From positions 62,001 to 126,000 of the forward strand of contig JAFRZW010000007.1 of NCBI GenBank assembly GCA_017442365.1: DNA of 64,000 nt, given 5' to 3'. This document shows, piece by piece, positions 43,567-52,440 of this stretch (the first letter of the stretch is position 1; each line of letters starts with the position of its first letter). The notes under the pieces are model-generated. The model had not been told where the DNA came from, searched no databases, and worked only from the letters and a program-made list of their open reading frames with translations. The stretch comes from Rikenellaceae bacterium. GTDB taxonomy: Bacteria > Bacteroidota > Bacteroidia > Bacteroidales > Rikenellaceae. A program made the translations under genes and the position numbers.

Positions 43567-44301
43567 CTAACGGCGGCGAAATTCCGAGCAGACAATCGAG
43601 GTGGCGATGGCTACGTTGAGCGATTCCGAACCGTGTCGATCGACCGGATAGGGCGGGATCAGCAATTTGTGCGAAACCGTTGCTCCGACCTCGGCACTAA
43701 CGCCGCGACCCTCGTTGCCCATAACGATTATTCCGCTCTGTTTCAGCGAACTGCGATAGATATTCTCGCCTTCGAGGAAGGTGCCATAGACCTCCACACC
43801 ACGCTTGCGAGCCTCGCGGAGTGTAGCTGCCAAATTCAGATAATGTACTCGCACACGCAGAATCGCACCCATCGTTGCCTGCACCACTTTGGGGTTGAAG
43901 CAATCGGCCGAATTGGGCGTGCAGATGATGTCGCTGATACCAAACCAATCGGCCAAACGAATGATCGTACCCATATTGCCGGGATTCTGCACCTCGTCAA
44001 GCGCCAGCACCAAACCTCGCTCGGCCTCCGCAAGGTCGAATTTGTAGTGGGGAATCTCGACTACGGCCACCGTGTCCGACGGTGTTTTGAGCAGCGACAA
44101 TCGCTCCAACTCTTTGGCGGTTGCGTGCTCAAAAGCGGGGTGCGCGAACTCGCGCGACGAGTAGATGTTGCGCACGCGGAGCGACGAGGCGGCAATCTCG
44201 CCAACGAGCTTTGCGCCCTCGGCTACGAACAAGCCCGTTTCGGTGCGGGCGCGTTTGTCTGCCAGCGAGCGTACGAGTTGAATATCGGCACGTGTAATCA
44301 T
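43567..44301 (-). CDS. SpoU/TrmH-family RNA methyltransferase (RlmB-like)
   Basis: 244 aa. N-terminal substrate-binding part (residues ~8-90, FVAEGAKLVGEI) and SPOUT domain (~95-244) with the three family motifs: DEVQNPGNMGTIIRLADWFG, GIIVMGNEGRGVS and LLIPPYPVDRHGSESLNVA. Uses SAM to methylate a ribose 2'-OH in rRNA or tRNA; exact target not assignable. Three bases downstream of tsaD, so both tRNA/rRNA modification genes share an operon. Confidence 0.92.
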   Translation of the reverse strand: MITRADIQLVRSLADKRARTETGLFVAEGAKLVGEIAASSLRVRNIYSSREFAHPAFEHATAKELERLSLLKTPSDTVAVVEIPHYKFDLAEAERGLVLALDEVQNPGNMGTIIRLADWFGISDIICTPNSADCFNPKVVQATMGAILRVRVHYLNLAATLREARKRGVEVYGTFLEGENIYRSSLKQSGIIVMGNEGRGVSAEVGATVSHKLLIPPYPVDRHGSESLNVAIATSIVCSEFRRR

Positions 44302-44304
44302 CTC

Positions 44305-45366
44305 TTACTCTTGGTTTTGTGTATTCTGCTCGTTGTGAATCGAAAGCAACTCTTCGAGGCGAGCTACGGGCGTTGTGTCGAGCGAGGCGAAGCGTCCCGT
44401 CTGGTAACGGTAGTAGCCCGAAATGGCAATCATCGCAGCGTTGTCGGTCGTAAATTTGCGCTCGGGAATGAACGTTCGCCAGCCACGACGGCGTCCCTCC
44501 TCGGCAACGGCATTACGCAGTCCCGAATTTGCCGAAACACCACCTGCAATGGCAATATCTTTGATTCGATAGTGCTTGGCGGCCTTGACTAACTTATTGA
44601 GTAGTATGTCGATAATCGTCTTTTGCAGCGATGCGCAGAGGTCGGCCTTGCGACGCTCGATAAATGTCGGATCGACCGCCATCTCGTCGCGCAACGTATA
44701 GAGGAACGAGGTCTTCAAACCGCTGAACGAGTAGTCAAAACCCTCCATTCTCGGCTTTGCAAATCGGATCGAGTCGGGGTCGCCCTCGGCTGCCAGACGG
44801 TCGATCACCGGTCCACCGGGGTAGGGCAGTCCCATCACCTTGGCGCACTTGTCGAAGGCCTCGCCCGCAGCGTCGTCGATCGTGGTGCCGACGATCTCCA
44901 TTTCGAGTGGCGAATTGACCTTCACGATCTGAGTGTGGCCACCACTGACGAGCAGACACAAAAACGGGAAATCGGGGTGCGGAACCTCCGCGTCGGGCAG
45001 GTCGATAAAGTGCGAAAGGATATGACCTTGCAGGTGATTGACCTCGACGAGCGGTATGTTGTTTGCTATCGACAATCCCTTAGCGAACGATACACCGACA
45101 AGCAGCGAGCCGAGCAGACCCGGACCGCGCGTGAAGGCAATGGCGTCCACCTCGTCGAGCGTTACGCCAGCCTCGCGCAGGGCGGTATCGACGACGGGAA
45201 TAATGTTCTGCTGGTGTGCTCGTGAGGCCAATTCGGGGATCACACCGCCATATTTTTGGTGTACGGCTTGCGAGGCGATGACGTTCGAGAGCAACACGCG
45301 ATCACGCACAACGGCAGCCGATGTGTCGTCGCACGAGGATTCTATGCCTAAGATTGTAATATTCAT
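44305..45366 (-). CDS. tsaD: tRNA N6-threonylcarbamoyladenosine transferase TsaD
   Basis: 353 aa ASKHA-fold enzyme: ILGIESSCDDTSAAVV at the N-terminus, YGGVIPELASRAHQQNI, metal-binding VNHLQGHILSH, LCLLVSGGHTQIV, GEAFDKCAKVMGLPYPGGP and GGVSANSGLR. Transfers threonylcarbamoyl to A37 of ANN-decoding tRNAs. The start is near a minus-strand TAATTTTG (45371-45378) that ends only five bases before the ATG, so if that is the true -7 box the mRNA would be almost leaderless; a promoter further upstream is equally possible. Confidence 0.97.
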   Translation of the reverse strand: MNITILGIESSCDDTSAAVVRDRVLLSNVIASQAVHQKYGGVIPELASRAHQQNIIPVVDTALREAGVTLDEVDAIAFTRGPGLLGSLLVGVSFAKGLSIANNIPLVEVNHLQGHILSHFIDLPDAEVPHPDFPFLCLLVSGGHTQIVKVNSPLEMEIVGTTIDDAAGEAFDKCAKVMGLPYPGGPVIDRLAAEGDPDSIRFAKPRMEGFDYSFSGLKTSFLYTLRDEMAVDPTFIERRKADLCASLQKTIIDILLNKLVKAAKHYRIKDIAIAGGVSANSGLRNAVAEEGRRRGWRTFIPERKFTTDNAAMIAISGYYRYQTGRFASLDTTPVARLEELLSIHNEQNTQNQE

Positions 45367-45398
45367 ATTGCAAAATTAGCTAAAAATGCTTAACTTTG
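45367..45398 (+). promoter_or_regulatory. Promoter of tamB
   Basis: ATTG (45367-45370), 20-base spacer, TAACTTTG (45391-45398), 22 bases before the ATG. Confidence 0.6.
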
Positions 45399-45419
45399 TA
45401 AGTTAATAATCGACATTTA

Positions 45420-48400
45420 ATGCGCAAAGGTATAAAAATATTGACTTATATCGTATCAACTCTGCTGTTGGTAACGATAATTCTGCCTTTGACGCTATCG
45501 GTATTGATCAATATCGGGGCGGTGCAGAACCTGGCTGTCGATGCCGCTGCGCGCTTTGCCTCGCGCAAGTTGGGTACAACGGTGAGTGTCGAGCACGTCG
45601 ATCTGGGACTATTCAACAGGTTGCAGATCGAGGGTTTCTATGTCGAAGATTATCAGGGCGATACGCTGCTGTATGCGCGGCAGGTCGAGACGGGAATAAC
45701 CTCGTTCAAACCGCTGACGCTGGGCGTTGCGAAGGTCGATGGCGCACTGCTGCGATTGGCCCAGACTCCCGACGATGAGATGAACATCAAGCAGGTGGTC
45801 GAGCACCTGAAAGGTAATGGCAAGGGTAACTTCTCGTTGGCGATCAATCGTGCCGAAATTTCCGATTTCCGATTCGAATTATTCCGTAACGACACCTCGC
45901 ACCGCGAGCGTGGCGGTATCGATTGGTCGGCAATGCAAATTTACAACGCTGAGGTTGAGGGTCGTGATTTCTTGATCGACGGCGATTCGATTGCGGTGCG
46001 ACTGGATCGAATGGCGTTTGACGAACGTAGCGGAATACGTATCGACGATGTTTCGACCGATTGGCTTTCGGTGGTGTCGGGACGTATGCGCTTTGCCGAT
46101 CTGCATTTGCAGTCGGGTGCAACCGAGATCAATATGCCGATGCTTACGATCATTGGCAATGGCTGGGAGGAGTATTCGGACTACATCAATAAGGTGGTGA
46201 TGGATATCGAGGCCGAGGATTCGCAGATTGACTTTGCGACGATTGGCTATTTCGCGCCGCAGATTGCTCATTGGCATACGCAACTCTCTGATGTCGAGCT
46301 ACGAGGACGAGGTACGGTGGCCGATATGGCGGGTCGCATTGAGCACGCCGAGCTGGGCAAGCAGACCGCCGTGGCGGTAGATTTCCGTATGGTGGGACTG
46401 CCCGAAGTGGAGCGCACACGCTTCACGTTCGATATCGAGCAACTTTCGACCAACATTGACGACGCGATGGCGGTGATGAACGATCTGACGGGACGCGCGT
46501 TGCCGGCCAATATGCAAAAGATGTTGGCGCGAGCTGAGCAGATCGAACTGACGGGCGAATTTGATGGTCGCTTGAAGGCGTTTGACGCCGAGGCGGTAGT
46601 CTCAACCGCACTTGGTGCAATCGACGGTCGAATGAAGATGGAGGAGGGCGTATCGAAGGGACGTAGTCGCTTTACGGGTGATGTTGCAACGACGAATTTC
46701 GATCTTGCGGGTCTGTTGGCGATGAAGAAGTTGGGGCGCGTGAGCCTCGCGGCCGATCTCGATGGCGCGATGGGAGGCGGTCAGTTCGTGGCAAACATTG
46801 ACGGTCGCGTGCCGCTGCTCGACTTTAACGACTATCGCTACGATTCGATCTCGCTGCGAGGTGAGATCGACAACCGTCGATTTACGGGTGTGATCGGTAG
46901 CGACGACCACAATCTCGATTTCGATTTCAATGGTGAGGTCGATTTCAATAGCGAGGTGCCGCGCTACGACTTTGCATTGCAACTGGATCGTGCCGACCTG
47001 CACGCACTGAACTTCAACCGCCGCGATTCGCTCTCGGTGCTCGGAGCGCGACTGACAGCCAAGGGCGCGGGCAACTCGATTGATAATCTGAACGGTACGT
47101 TGGTGATTGACGAGGCCGAGTATGTCGGTATGAAGGATACGATCCGTACCACAGCGTTGCGTTTGCAGGGCCAGAATAGCGAGGCCAGCAAATATATGGC
47201 TCTCAGTTCCGATTTTGTCGATGCGACGTTCCGTAGCCGACTGAGTTACAAGACCATTTTCGAATACCTGAAAGATGGTCTGTTTGCCTATCTGCCGTCG
47301 CTGACTCACGACGAGGGGCACGTCCATCGCCACGCAACCGACGAAATAGGCAGTGTCGATCGTTACTCGCTGTTGTCGGTCAACTTGAAGAATACGTCCG
47401 AGCTCTCGGAGGCCATTTTGTCGGGGTTGCAGATTGCCGATAACACCGAGCTGTCGTTTATGTTCAATCCCGATAACGACCGCTTTACGCTCCGACTGAC
47501 CTCAGATTACATCGAGCGCAACAATATGATGGCGACCAAGATCAATCTGAATGCCAACAACAGCTACGATTCGCTGGCGCTCTACTTGCGTTCGGAGGAT
47601 CTCTATCTGCGCCAATTCAATATGCCCGATCTGTCGGTGCAGGCGGGTGCCAAGAACAACCACGTGTCGCTGTCGGCAGGCTTCAATAATGCTGCACAGT
47701 CGGTGTCGGCGTTGTTGGGTGTCGATGCTGTGATAGCTCGCAATGAGGACGGCACGCGACGCATCTCGCTCGACCTGAAACCGTCGAATATTCGTCAGGG
47801 CGATCAAACGTGGTATATCGGTGCTAATAAGATAATCTATAATCCGCGACATATCTCGATCGACCGCTTTATGGTGCGCAACGACGAGCAGTTGCTGATG
47901 CTCGATGGTGTGGCGTCGCAACAGATGGCCGACTCGGTGGTTCTCTCGTTGCGAAATTTCGACCTCGCACCCGTAACTCAACTGCTCGAAAGTATTGGAG
48001 GCTACCGCATCGAGGGTACGAGCGACGGTCGCGCGGTGATGCACTCGGCTTTGAAGGGCGGTCGAATCGACGGTAATATACTGCTCGACGATGTTGAGGT
48101 GAATGATGTGGTAGTGCCACCGTTGCAGGTATTGGCACGTTGGGATATGCAGCGCAATCGTGCGCGACTGTTGTTGGCTGACCGAATGAAACAGGATACG
48201 GTTATTCGTGGTTACTATGCTCCCGACTCGAAGCGCTACTTCATCGAGGCGGGTATCGATAAGATTCCGATGCGGCTGATCGAGCCATTCTTGACGGGTG
48301 TGATCTCGGGCACGAAGGGAACGGCCGATGCTAAGCTGCAATTTATGGGACGAGGACGTGAGGCCGATCTGAGCGGTACGATCGAGGTCGATAGCCTGCG

Positions 48401-49955
48401 CTCGACGATCGACTTTACGGGTGTCGAGTATTCGATTCCGTCGGCACATATCGAGGTGGCAAAGAATCGTTTTACGTTGCCCTCGACACGTTTCTACGAC
48501 CGCGATGGCAATAGCGGTACGGCCGAGATGAAGCTCGATCTGAGCCACTTGTCGAACATCGGGTTCGAGATCGTGGCGCGCCCCGATCGAATGTTGGTGA
48601 TGGATACCGACGAGAAGGATAACGATCTGTTCTACGGTACGATATATGGCACGGGCTCGGCGCGTATTACGGGCGACAAGATGGGCGTGAAGATGGATAT
48701 TGCCGCCACGACCGACGATAATTCGCAGTTCTTCCTGCCGCTGAGTGGCGCGTCGAACATCTCGCAGGCCGACTTTGTGGTCTTCCGTTCGCCACGAATG
48801 AGGAGCGATACCTCGATGACCTACTTGGCGCGTAAGAAGATGATGTACGAGCGCCGCCAAAGACAGAAGACAAGTGGCGGAAGCAATATGGATATCTCGA
48901 TGGCAATCAATGTGCGCCCCAATGCCGAGTTCCAGCTGGTGATCGACCCGACGGTGGGTGATATCATTCGTGGTCGCGGTGAGGGTACGCTCAATATGCA
49001 TATCAACCCGCGTAGTGGCGTGTTCGATATGTATGGCGACTGCGAGATTACGGAGGGTAGCTATCTGTTCACGCTGCAAAATGTTGTCAATAAGAAATTT
49101 ACCATCGACGCAGGTAGTACGATACAGTGGCGAGGCGATCCGCTCGATGCGATTTTGAATATCCGAGCGATCTATCAGATCAAGACCTCGTTGCAGCCGC
49201 TGATTGGTGCTACGTCGGCGTCGGGATCGGGTGGCGCACGCTCGCCGGTGGATTGCATTATCAATCTGACCGATCGCCTGTCGAATCCGACCGTAACGTT
49301 CGGTATCGAGGTCCCCAATGCCGATACCGAGGTGCAGAACGTGGTGAGCAATATGCTCAATACGCAGGAGGAGATCGCAAACCAATTCATCTACTTGTTG
49401 GTTTTCAATAGCTTTATGAACGAATCGGGCACCAGCGGTGCGGCGAACTTCGGCGCGGTGGGTACGGCAACGACGGGCTTTGAGTTGCTGTCGAATCAGC
49501 TGAGCAATTGGCTTTCGACCGACGATTTGAGCTTTATCGTGCGCTATCGACCTTCGACCGAAATGAGTGGCGACGAGTTCGACTTGGGATTCTCGAAGAG
49601 TCTGATCAGCGACCGATTGCTGGTTGAGGTCGAGGGTAACTATGTGTCGGATCGCAGCACGGTGAGCGGTCAAAATAGCAACCTGATGGGCGAGGCCTAC
49701 ATCACGTGGTTGATCGACCGCGCGGGCAATTTGAAACTGCGAGGATTCACGCAGACGATCGACCGTTTCGACGAGAACCAAGGTCTGCAAGAGAGTGGTA
49801 TCGGTATCTACTATAAGGAGGATTTTGCCACTTTCCGCGATATTGTGCGCAATTTTAAGGAACGTTTTGCTAATTTTGGCAAGCGAAAACGGGCAAAAAA
49901 AGCGGCAAAAGAGGCTCAAACAACTGAGAACGAAAGCGGTACATCGGAGCAATAA
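45420..49955 (+). CDS. tamB: TamB-like translocation/assembly module protein
   Basis: 1511 aa. N-terminal anchor residues ~8-35 (ILTYIVSTLLLVTIILPLTL), AsmA-like start (VSVEHVDLGLFNRLQIEGFY), a very long periplasmic beta-helical body, and the C-terminal DUF490 domain (~1060-1450; LVIDPTVGDIIRGRGEGTLNM, GDCEITEGSYLFTLQNVVNK, NLTDRLSNPTVTFGIEVPN). A basic KKAAKEAQ tail closes it. TamB-type proteins bridge inner and outer membrane for lipid transport and barrel assembly. No tamA gene is adjacent. exbB follows after 77 bases. Confidence 0.93.
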   Translation: MRKGIKILTYIVSTLLLVTIILPLTLSVLINIGAVQNLAVDAAARFASRKLGTTVSVEHVDLGLFNRLQIEGFYVEDYQGDTLLYARQVETGITSFKPLTLGVAKVDGALLRLAQTPDDEMNIKQVVEHLKGNGKGNFSLAINRAEISDFRFELFRNDTSHRERGGIDWSAMQIYNAEVEGRDFLIDGDSIAVRLDRMAFDERSGIRIDDVSTDWLSVVSGRMRFADLHLQSGATEINMPMLTIIGNGWEEYSDYINKVVMDIEAEDSQIDFATIGYFAPQIAHWHTQLSDVELRGRGTVADMAGRIEHAELGKQTAVAVDFRMVGLPEVERTRFTFDIEQLSTNIDDAMAVMNDLTGRALPANMQKMLARAEQIELTGEFDGRLKAFDAEAVVSTALGAIDGRMKMEEGVSKGRSRFTGDVATTNFDLAGLLAMKKLGRVSLAADLDGAMGGGQFVANIDGRVPLLDFNDYRYDSISLRGEIDNRRFTGVIGSDDHNLDFDFNGEVDFNSEVPRYDFALQLDRADLHALNFNRRDSLSVLGARLTAKGAGNSIDNLNGTLVIDEAEYVGMKDTIRTTALRLQGQNSEASKYMALSSDFVDATFRSRLSYKTIFEYLKDGLFAYLPSLTHDEGHVHRHATDEIGSVDRYSLLSVNLKNTSELSEAILSGLQIADNTELSFMFNPDNDRFTLRLTSDYIERNNMMATKINLNANNSYDSLALYLRSEDLYLRQFNMPDLSVQAGAKNNHVSLSAGFNNAAQSVSALLGVDAVIARNEDGTRRISLDLKPSNIRQGDQTWYIGANKIIYNPRHISIDRFMVRNDEQLLMLDGVASQQMADSVVLSLRNFDLAPVTQLLESIGGYRIEGTSDGRAVMHSALKGGRIDGNILLDDVEVNDVVVPPLQVLARWDMQRNRARLLLADRMKQDTVIRGYYAPDSKRYFIEAGIDKIPMRLIEPFLTGVISGTKGTADAKLQFMGRGREADLSGTIEVDSLRSTIDFTGVEYSIPSAHIEVAKNRFTLPSTRFYDRDGNSGTAEMKLDLSHLSNIGFEIVARPDRMLVMDTDEKDNDLFYGTIYGTGSARITGDKMGVKMDIAATTDDNSQFFLPLSGASNISQADFVVFRSPRMRSDTSMTYLARKKMMYERRQRQKTSGGSNMDISMAINVRPNAEFQLVIDPTVGDIIRGRGEGTLNMHINPRSGVFDMYGDCEITEGSYLFTLQNVVNKKFTIDAGSTIQWRGDPLDAILNIRAIYQIKTSLQPLIGATSASGSGGARSPVDCIINLTDRLSNPTVTFGIEVPNADTEVQNVVSNMLNTQEEIANQFIYLLVFNSFMNESGTSGAANFGAVGTATTGFELLSNQLSNWLSTDDLSFIVRYRPSTEMSGDEFDLGFSKSLISDRLLVEVEGNYVSDRSTVSGQNSNLMGEAYITWLIDRAGNLKLRGFTQTIDRFDENQGLQESGIGIYYKEDFATFRDIVRNFKERFANFGKRKRAKKAAKEAQTTENESGTSEQ

Positions 49956-50032
49956 AGCACGCGGTTGATCCGTTAGATTAGGATAAAGAGAAAGAATAAT
50001 AAATAAGAAACTAAAAAAACACAGAAAAAACT

Positions 50033-50725
50033 ATGAATCTATTTTTGCAGGCTGCCGAGGCAGCACAGGCAGTACAAGATGTTGTTGCCGAGGAGAGTGT
50101 TCGTATGGGTCTTTGGGAACTCTTCACTAAGGGTGGTTGGCTGATGTGGCCGTTGTTGGCGTTAGGTGGCGTTACGGTCTTTATCTTCGTTGAGCGCTGG
50201 CTGGCGATCCGCAAGGCGTCGGGTCTGGATATGAACTTTATGAATCGTATCCGCGACTTTATTGTCGATGGCAAGATCGCAGCAGCTATCGACCTTTGCA
50301 AGAGCACCGATACCCCCATTGCTCGTATGATCGAGAAGGGTATCGAGCGTATCGGTCGCCCGATGAGCGACGTGCAGAACGCTATCGAGAACGTGGCTAA
50401 CTTGGAGGTGTCGAAGCTCGAAAATGGTCTGCCTTACTTGGCAATGATCTCGGGTGGTGCGCCGATGATCGGTTTCTTGGGTACGGTACTCGGTATGGTT
50501 CAGACCTTTATGGATATGTCGGCAGCAGGTGGTACGGTCGATATGTCGATCTTGGCGTCGGGTATGTACGTGGCGATGGTAACGACGGTTGCTGGTCTGA
50601 TTGTGGGTATTCCCGCATACTTTGGCTATAACTATCTGGTTGCGCGTATCGAGAAGTTGGTGTTCCAGATGGAGGCTAACTCGATCGCATTTATGGATAT
50701 TTTGAATCAACCCGTTCAGAAATAA
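50033..50725 (+). CDS. exbB: ExbB/TolQ/MotA-family proton channel protein
   Basis: 230 aa, three membrane segments at residues ~35-55, ~137-160 and ~178-200. GGWLMWPLLALGGVTVFIFVERW, given here as its first helix, and GGAPMIGFLGTVLGMVQTF plus MVTTVAGLIVGIPAYFGYN are the MotA/TolQ/ExbB core. With ExbD it converts proton motive force into work by TonB, serving receptors like the SusC protein. Seven bases before exbD. Confidence 0.95.
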   Translation: MNLFLQAAEAAQAVQDVVAEESVRMGLWELFTKGGWLMWPLLALGGVTVFIFVERWLAIRKASGLDMNFMNRIRDFIVDGKIAAAIDLCKSTDTPIARMIEKGIERIGRPMSDVQNAIENVANLEVSKLENGLPYLAMISGGAPMIGFLGTVLGMVQTFMDMSAAGGTVDMSILASGMYVAMVTTVAGLIVGIPAYFGYNYLVARIEKLVFQMEANSIAFMDILNQPVQK

Positions 50726-50731
50726 AGCGTT

Positions 50732-51139
50732 ATGGCAATCAAACGAGGATCAAAAGTAGAGCAGTCGTTCTCGGCATCATCGATGACCGACTTGATGTTC
50801 CTGCTGCTGTTGTTCTTGCTCATTGCGACGACGCTGATCAACCCTAACGCGCTGAAATTGACCTTGCCCAAGAGCGCTAACCAGCTCAAAGATAAGGCTT
50901 ATACGACGGTGTCGGTTGAGGATCTCGGCGGTGGTCGCTATCGCTACTACGTAGAGTTGGAGCAGGTTGATGGTATCGAGGGCGTCGAGCGAGCATTGAA
51001 GGCGCGTTTGGACGGTCAAGAGGCTCCCGTGGTGTCGTTGCATTGCGACAAGACGGTGGCGATCGACGAGGCGGTGCAGATGATGAACATCGCCCGCGAC
51101 AACGGCTATAAACTGATTTTGGCTACCTCGCCCAATTAG
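50732..51139 (+). CDS. exbD: ExbD/TolR-family biopolymer transport protein
   Basis: 135 aa. Cytoplasmic stub, one membrane helix (~20-40) with the functional Asp in SSMTDLMFLLLLFLLIATTL, and a periplasmic domain (~45-135, ending VQMMNIARDNGYKLILATSPN in pieces VQMMNIARDNGYK and LILATS). Partner of ExbB in the proton channel. Length is ordinary. Confidence 0.94.
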   Translation: MAIKRGSKVEQSFSASSMTDLMFLLLLFLLIATTLINPNALKLTLPKSANQLKDKAYTTVSVEDLGGGRYRYYVELEQVDGIEGVERALKARLDGQEAPVVSLHCDKTVAIDEAVQMMNIARDNGYKLILATSPN

Positions 51140-51169
51140 GCGACGGGTGGCTAAACCAATTGATTTAGA

Positions 51170-51964
51170 ATGTATTATTACAACCCAGATAAACGCACGG
51201 GACGTGTGGCGGCATTGGTCGCTACGTTGCTCTATTTCCTGACTTTGGCGTTGTTGTTTGTGCTTGTCAAGTTCACAATGCCCGAGGAGCCGGAGTATGG
51301 TAACGGAATGTTGATCGATTTCGGTACGGTGGCCGAGGCAGGAGGAGCTACCGATCCGTCAATGAGCGAGGTCGATGAATCGGCGTCGCAGCCCTCGTCG
51401 GCTCCCCAACCGACCGATCCTCAATTGACATCGGACGATGAGGAGGCCCCCGAGATCGCTCAGCAGCAGAAGACGCAAAAGCCGCAACCGACTCAAACCC
51501 AGCAGCAAGCAAAGAAGCCCACGGAGCAGACCGAGCAGGCACCACCGCGTCAGGTGAACAAGCGTGCGCTGTTCTCGGGTCGCACGCAGGGTAGCTCATC
51601 GACTTCGGAGGGAACGAGCGAAGGTGCTGGTAACCAAGGCGAGCAGGGTGGTTCGCCCGAGGGTAGCCACGATGGTATGGGTCAGGGTAGCAACGGTAGT
51701 TTCGATTTGGCTGGTCGAGGTATGATTGGCGATTGGCCTCAGGCTGACTATCCGTCGAACTATTCGGGTAAGGTGGTTGTTATGATCTGGGTCGATCGCA
51801 ACGGTAAGGTTACCAATGCTAAGTATCAGCCTGTTGGATCGACGACCAATGTGGGCGTGCTGGTCAATGCCGCAATCAAGGCTGCCTACAAAGCGCGATT
51901 TACCCCGAGCGAAACGCAAGATATTCAGCAAGGTACGATTACATACGTATTTAAGTTGCAGTAA
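51170..51964 (+). CDS. tonB: TonB-family energy transducer
   Basis: 264 aa. Membrane helix residues ~12-35 (VAALVATLLYFLTLALLFVL), long Pro/Gln/Ser/Gly-rich periplasmic spacer (~55-175), and a C-terminal TonB/TolA-type domain (~178-264: DYPSNYSGKVVVMIWVDRNG, then AAYKARFTP and TYVFKLQ). With ExbBD it energises outer-membrane receptors, though a Tol-type role cannot be excluded because the domain lacks a clear YP box. Third gene of the exb operon. Confidence 0.88.
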   Translation: MYYYNPDKRTGRVAALVATLLYFLTLALLFVLVKFTMPEEPEYGNGMLIDFGTVAEAGGATDPSMSEVDESASQPSSAPQPTDPQLTSDDEEAPEIAQQQKTQKPQPTQTQQQAKKPTEQTEQAPPRQVNKRALFSGRTQGSSSTSEGTSEGAGNQGEQGGSPEGSHDGMGQGSNGSFDLAGRGMIGDWPQADYPSNYSGKVVVMIWVDRNGKVTNAKYQPVGSTTNVGVLVNAAIKAAYKARFTPSETQDIQQGTITYVFKLQ

Positions 51965-51989
51965 TATAATAACTTAAAAACAACAGACG

Positions 51990-52433
51990 ATGATGAAGAG
52001 ATCGATATTGACTATGTTTGCGGTGGCGTTGTTGGCAGTTGTCGCAACGTCGGTATCGGCGCAGACGACCGAGCCGCAGAGCCAAGAGAAGAGTGCAACC
52101 AAGAAGGGTGCGCAGATGACCTTTACGACCAATAGCTACGACTTTGGCGACATCGCACGCAAGGGTGGCGATGTGGAGTGTACGTTCGAGTTTGTCAATG
52201 ATGGCGACGCCCCGTTGGTAATCACGCGCGTAGTAACGTCGTGCTCGTGCACCAAGGCCGAGTATTCGAAAAAGCCTATCCCCGCGGGTGCAAAATCGAC
52301 CATCAAGATCATCTACGAGCCCCACAAGAAGGAGCCTGGTGTATTCCACAAGGTGATCCAGATTTTCACCAATACGGCCGACAAACGCAAGATCGTAACG
52401 GTCAAGGGTAATTCGATTGATAAGAAAAAATAG
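51990..52433 (+). CDS. DUF1573 secreted protein
   Basis: 147 aa. Signal peptide MMKRSILTMFAVALLAVVAT; mature part is one Ig-like DUF1573 domain: YDFGDIARKGGDVECTFEFV, GDAPLVITRVVTSCSCTKAE (paired Cys) and IKIIYEPHKKEPGVFHK. Common in Bacteroidetes, function unknown. It follows tonB by 25 bases and may share its transcript. A second DUF1573 protein is at 57562. Confidence 0.88.
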   Translation: MMKRSILTMFAVALLAVVATSVSAQTTEPQSQEKSATKKGAQMTFTTNSYDFGDIARKGGDVECTFEFVNDGDAPLVITRVVTSCSCTKAEYSKKPIPAGAKSTIKIIYEPHKKEPGVFHKVIQIFTNTADKRKIVTVKGNSIDKKK

Positions 52434-52440
52434 ACGCGAT

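Noticed and set aside
43033-44592. 519-codon plus-strand frame across the repeats, tRNA-Ser and two minus-strand genes
   Set aside because: It runs through a tRNA gene and antisense to recognised methyltransferase and tsaD genes.
47502-49952. Long minus-strand frame (over 800 codons) opposite tamB
   Set aside because: Composition (Arg, His, Leu, Gln-rich without domains) is that of an antisense shadow caused by the TCG/GAG codon bias; the plus-strand tamB reading is clearly real. The same holds for long frames opposite metH and susC.
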